Assembly (NCBI GenBank): GCA_943324725.2
Contig: CALPMR020000016.1
Location: forward strand, 1 to 22,124
Source: Bordetella parapertussis
GTDB lineage: Bacteria; Cyanobacteriota; Cyanobacteriia; PCC-6307; Cyanobiaceae
Length of the DNA stretch: 22,124 nucleotides
Direction: 5' to 3'
Shown: piece after piece, positions 22,033 through 22,124 of the stretch
Position numbering within the stretch: position 1 is the first letter of the stretch
How the letters are laid out: every line of letters starts with the position of its first letter
Program-made: the position numbers and the translations under genes
Notes under the pieces: model-generated
What the model was told of the DNA's origin: nothing
The model's database searches: none
Seen by the model: the letters and a program-made list of their open reading frames with translations, nothing else

Positions 22033-22124
22033 CCTGACCGTTCTGCCAACCCATTTCAGGCTCCTCGCTCCGTTTCCCCCATCGGCCTGCGGTTTCGGTG
22101 ACGGGTTTCCATCCGTACAGTCGC

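Overview
The window looks like a chromosomal segment of a high-GC picocyanobacterium, most likely the Cyanobium / freshwater-to-brackish Synechococcus group. The nitrogen regulator NtcA, a cyanobacterial dCTP deaminase plus flavin-dependent thymidylate synthase, a thylakoid-type membrane thioredoxin, a NIL-domain ferredoxin, GlmM and a plant/cyanobacteria-style MCE lipid-transport pair all point there. The assignment rests on protein recognition by eye, not on a database search.

Layout, left to right. (1) 1-2753: housekeeping genes, namely the 5' part of ntcA (-), rph (-), then divergently a cobalamin adenosyltransferase-like P-loop protein (+) and dcd (+). (2) 2782-7273: an accessory pair, a LuxR-type response regulator (-) divergent from a 1139-residue glycoside hydrolase family 9 cellulase with two cellulose-binding-like domains, two Ig-like repeats and a C-terminal surface/secretion domain. 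(3) 7335-8746: a Coq4-family gene overlapping thyX (both -). (4) 8747-10053: a membrane thioredoxin gene flanked on both sides by degenerate arrays with a 16-bp period. (5) 10054-13415: a NIL-ferredoxin / membrane-protein operon (+), a Slt70-like lytic transglycosylase (-) and a tiny divergent membrane protein. (6) 13416-14819: decay-rich DNA with an ISAs1-like transposase remnant, a small secreted protein gene (-) and a possible AIM24-type gene fragment. (7) 14820-16298: glmM (+). (8) 16544-19619: a large AT-richer sulfatase gene (+) convergent with a small Nif11-like gene (-). (9) 20133-22032: a MlaD-like and MlaF-like lipid transporter pair (-).

Functionally the core genes cover nucleotide supply for DNA (dcd, thyX), RNA processing (rph), cell-wall synthesis and turnover (glmM, slt), redox biogenesis (thioredoxin, ferredoxin) and lipid traffic (MlaD/MlaF). 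The accessory genes are polysaccharide-directed: a GH9 cellulase built for secretion without a signal peptide, and a sulfatase with an intact set of metal ligands but an unusual CSAAR maturation motif and a roughly 270-residue unrecognised N-terminus. I found no CRISPR array, tRNA or rRNA. The observations most worth following up are the cellulase architecture with its divergent regulator and inverted repeat, the two 16-bp arrays around the thioredoxin gene, and the sulfatase/Nif11 pair.
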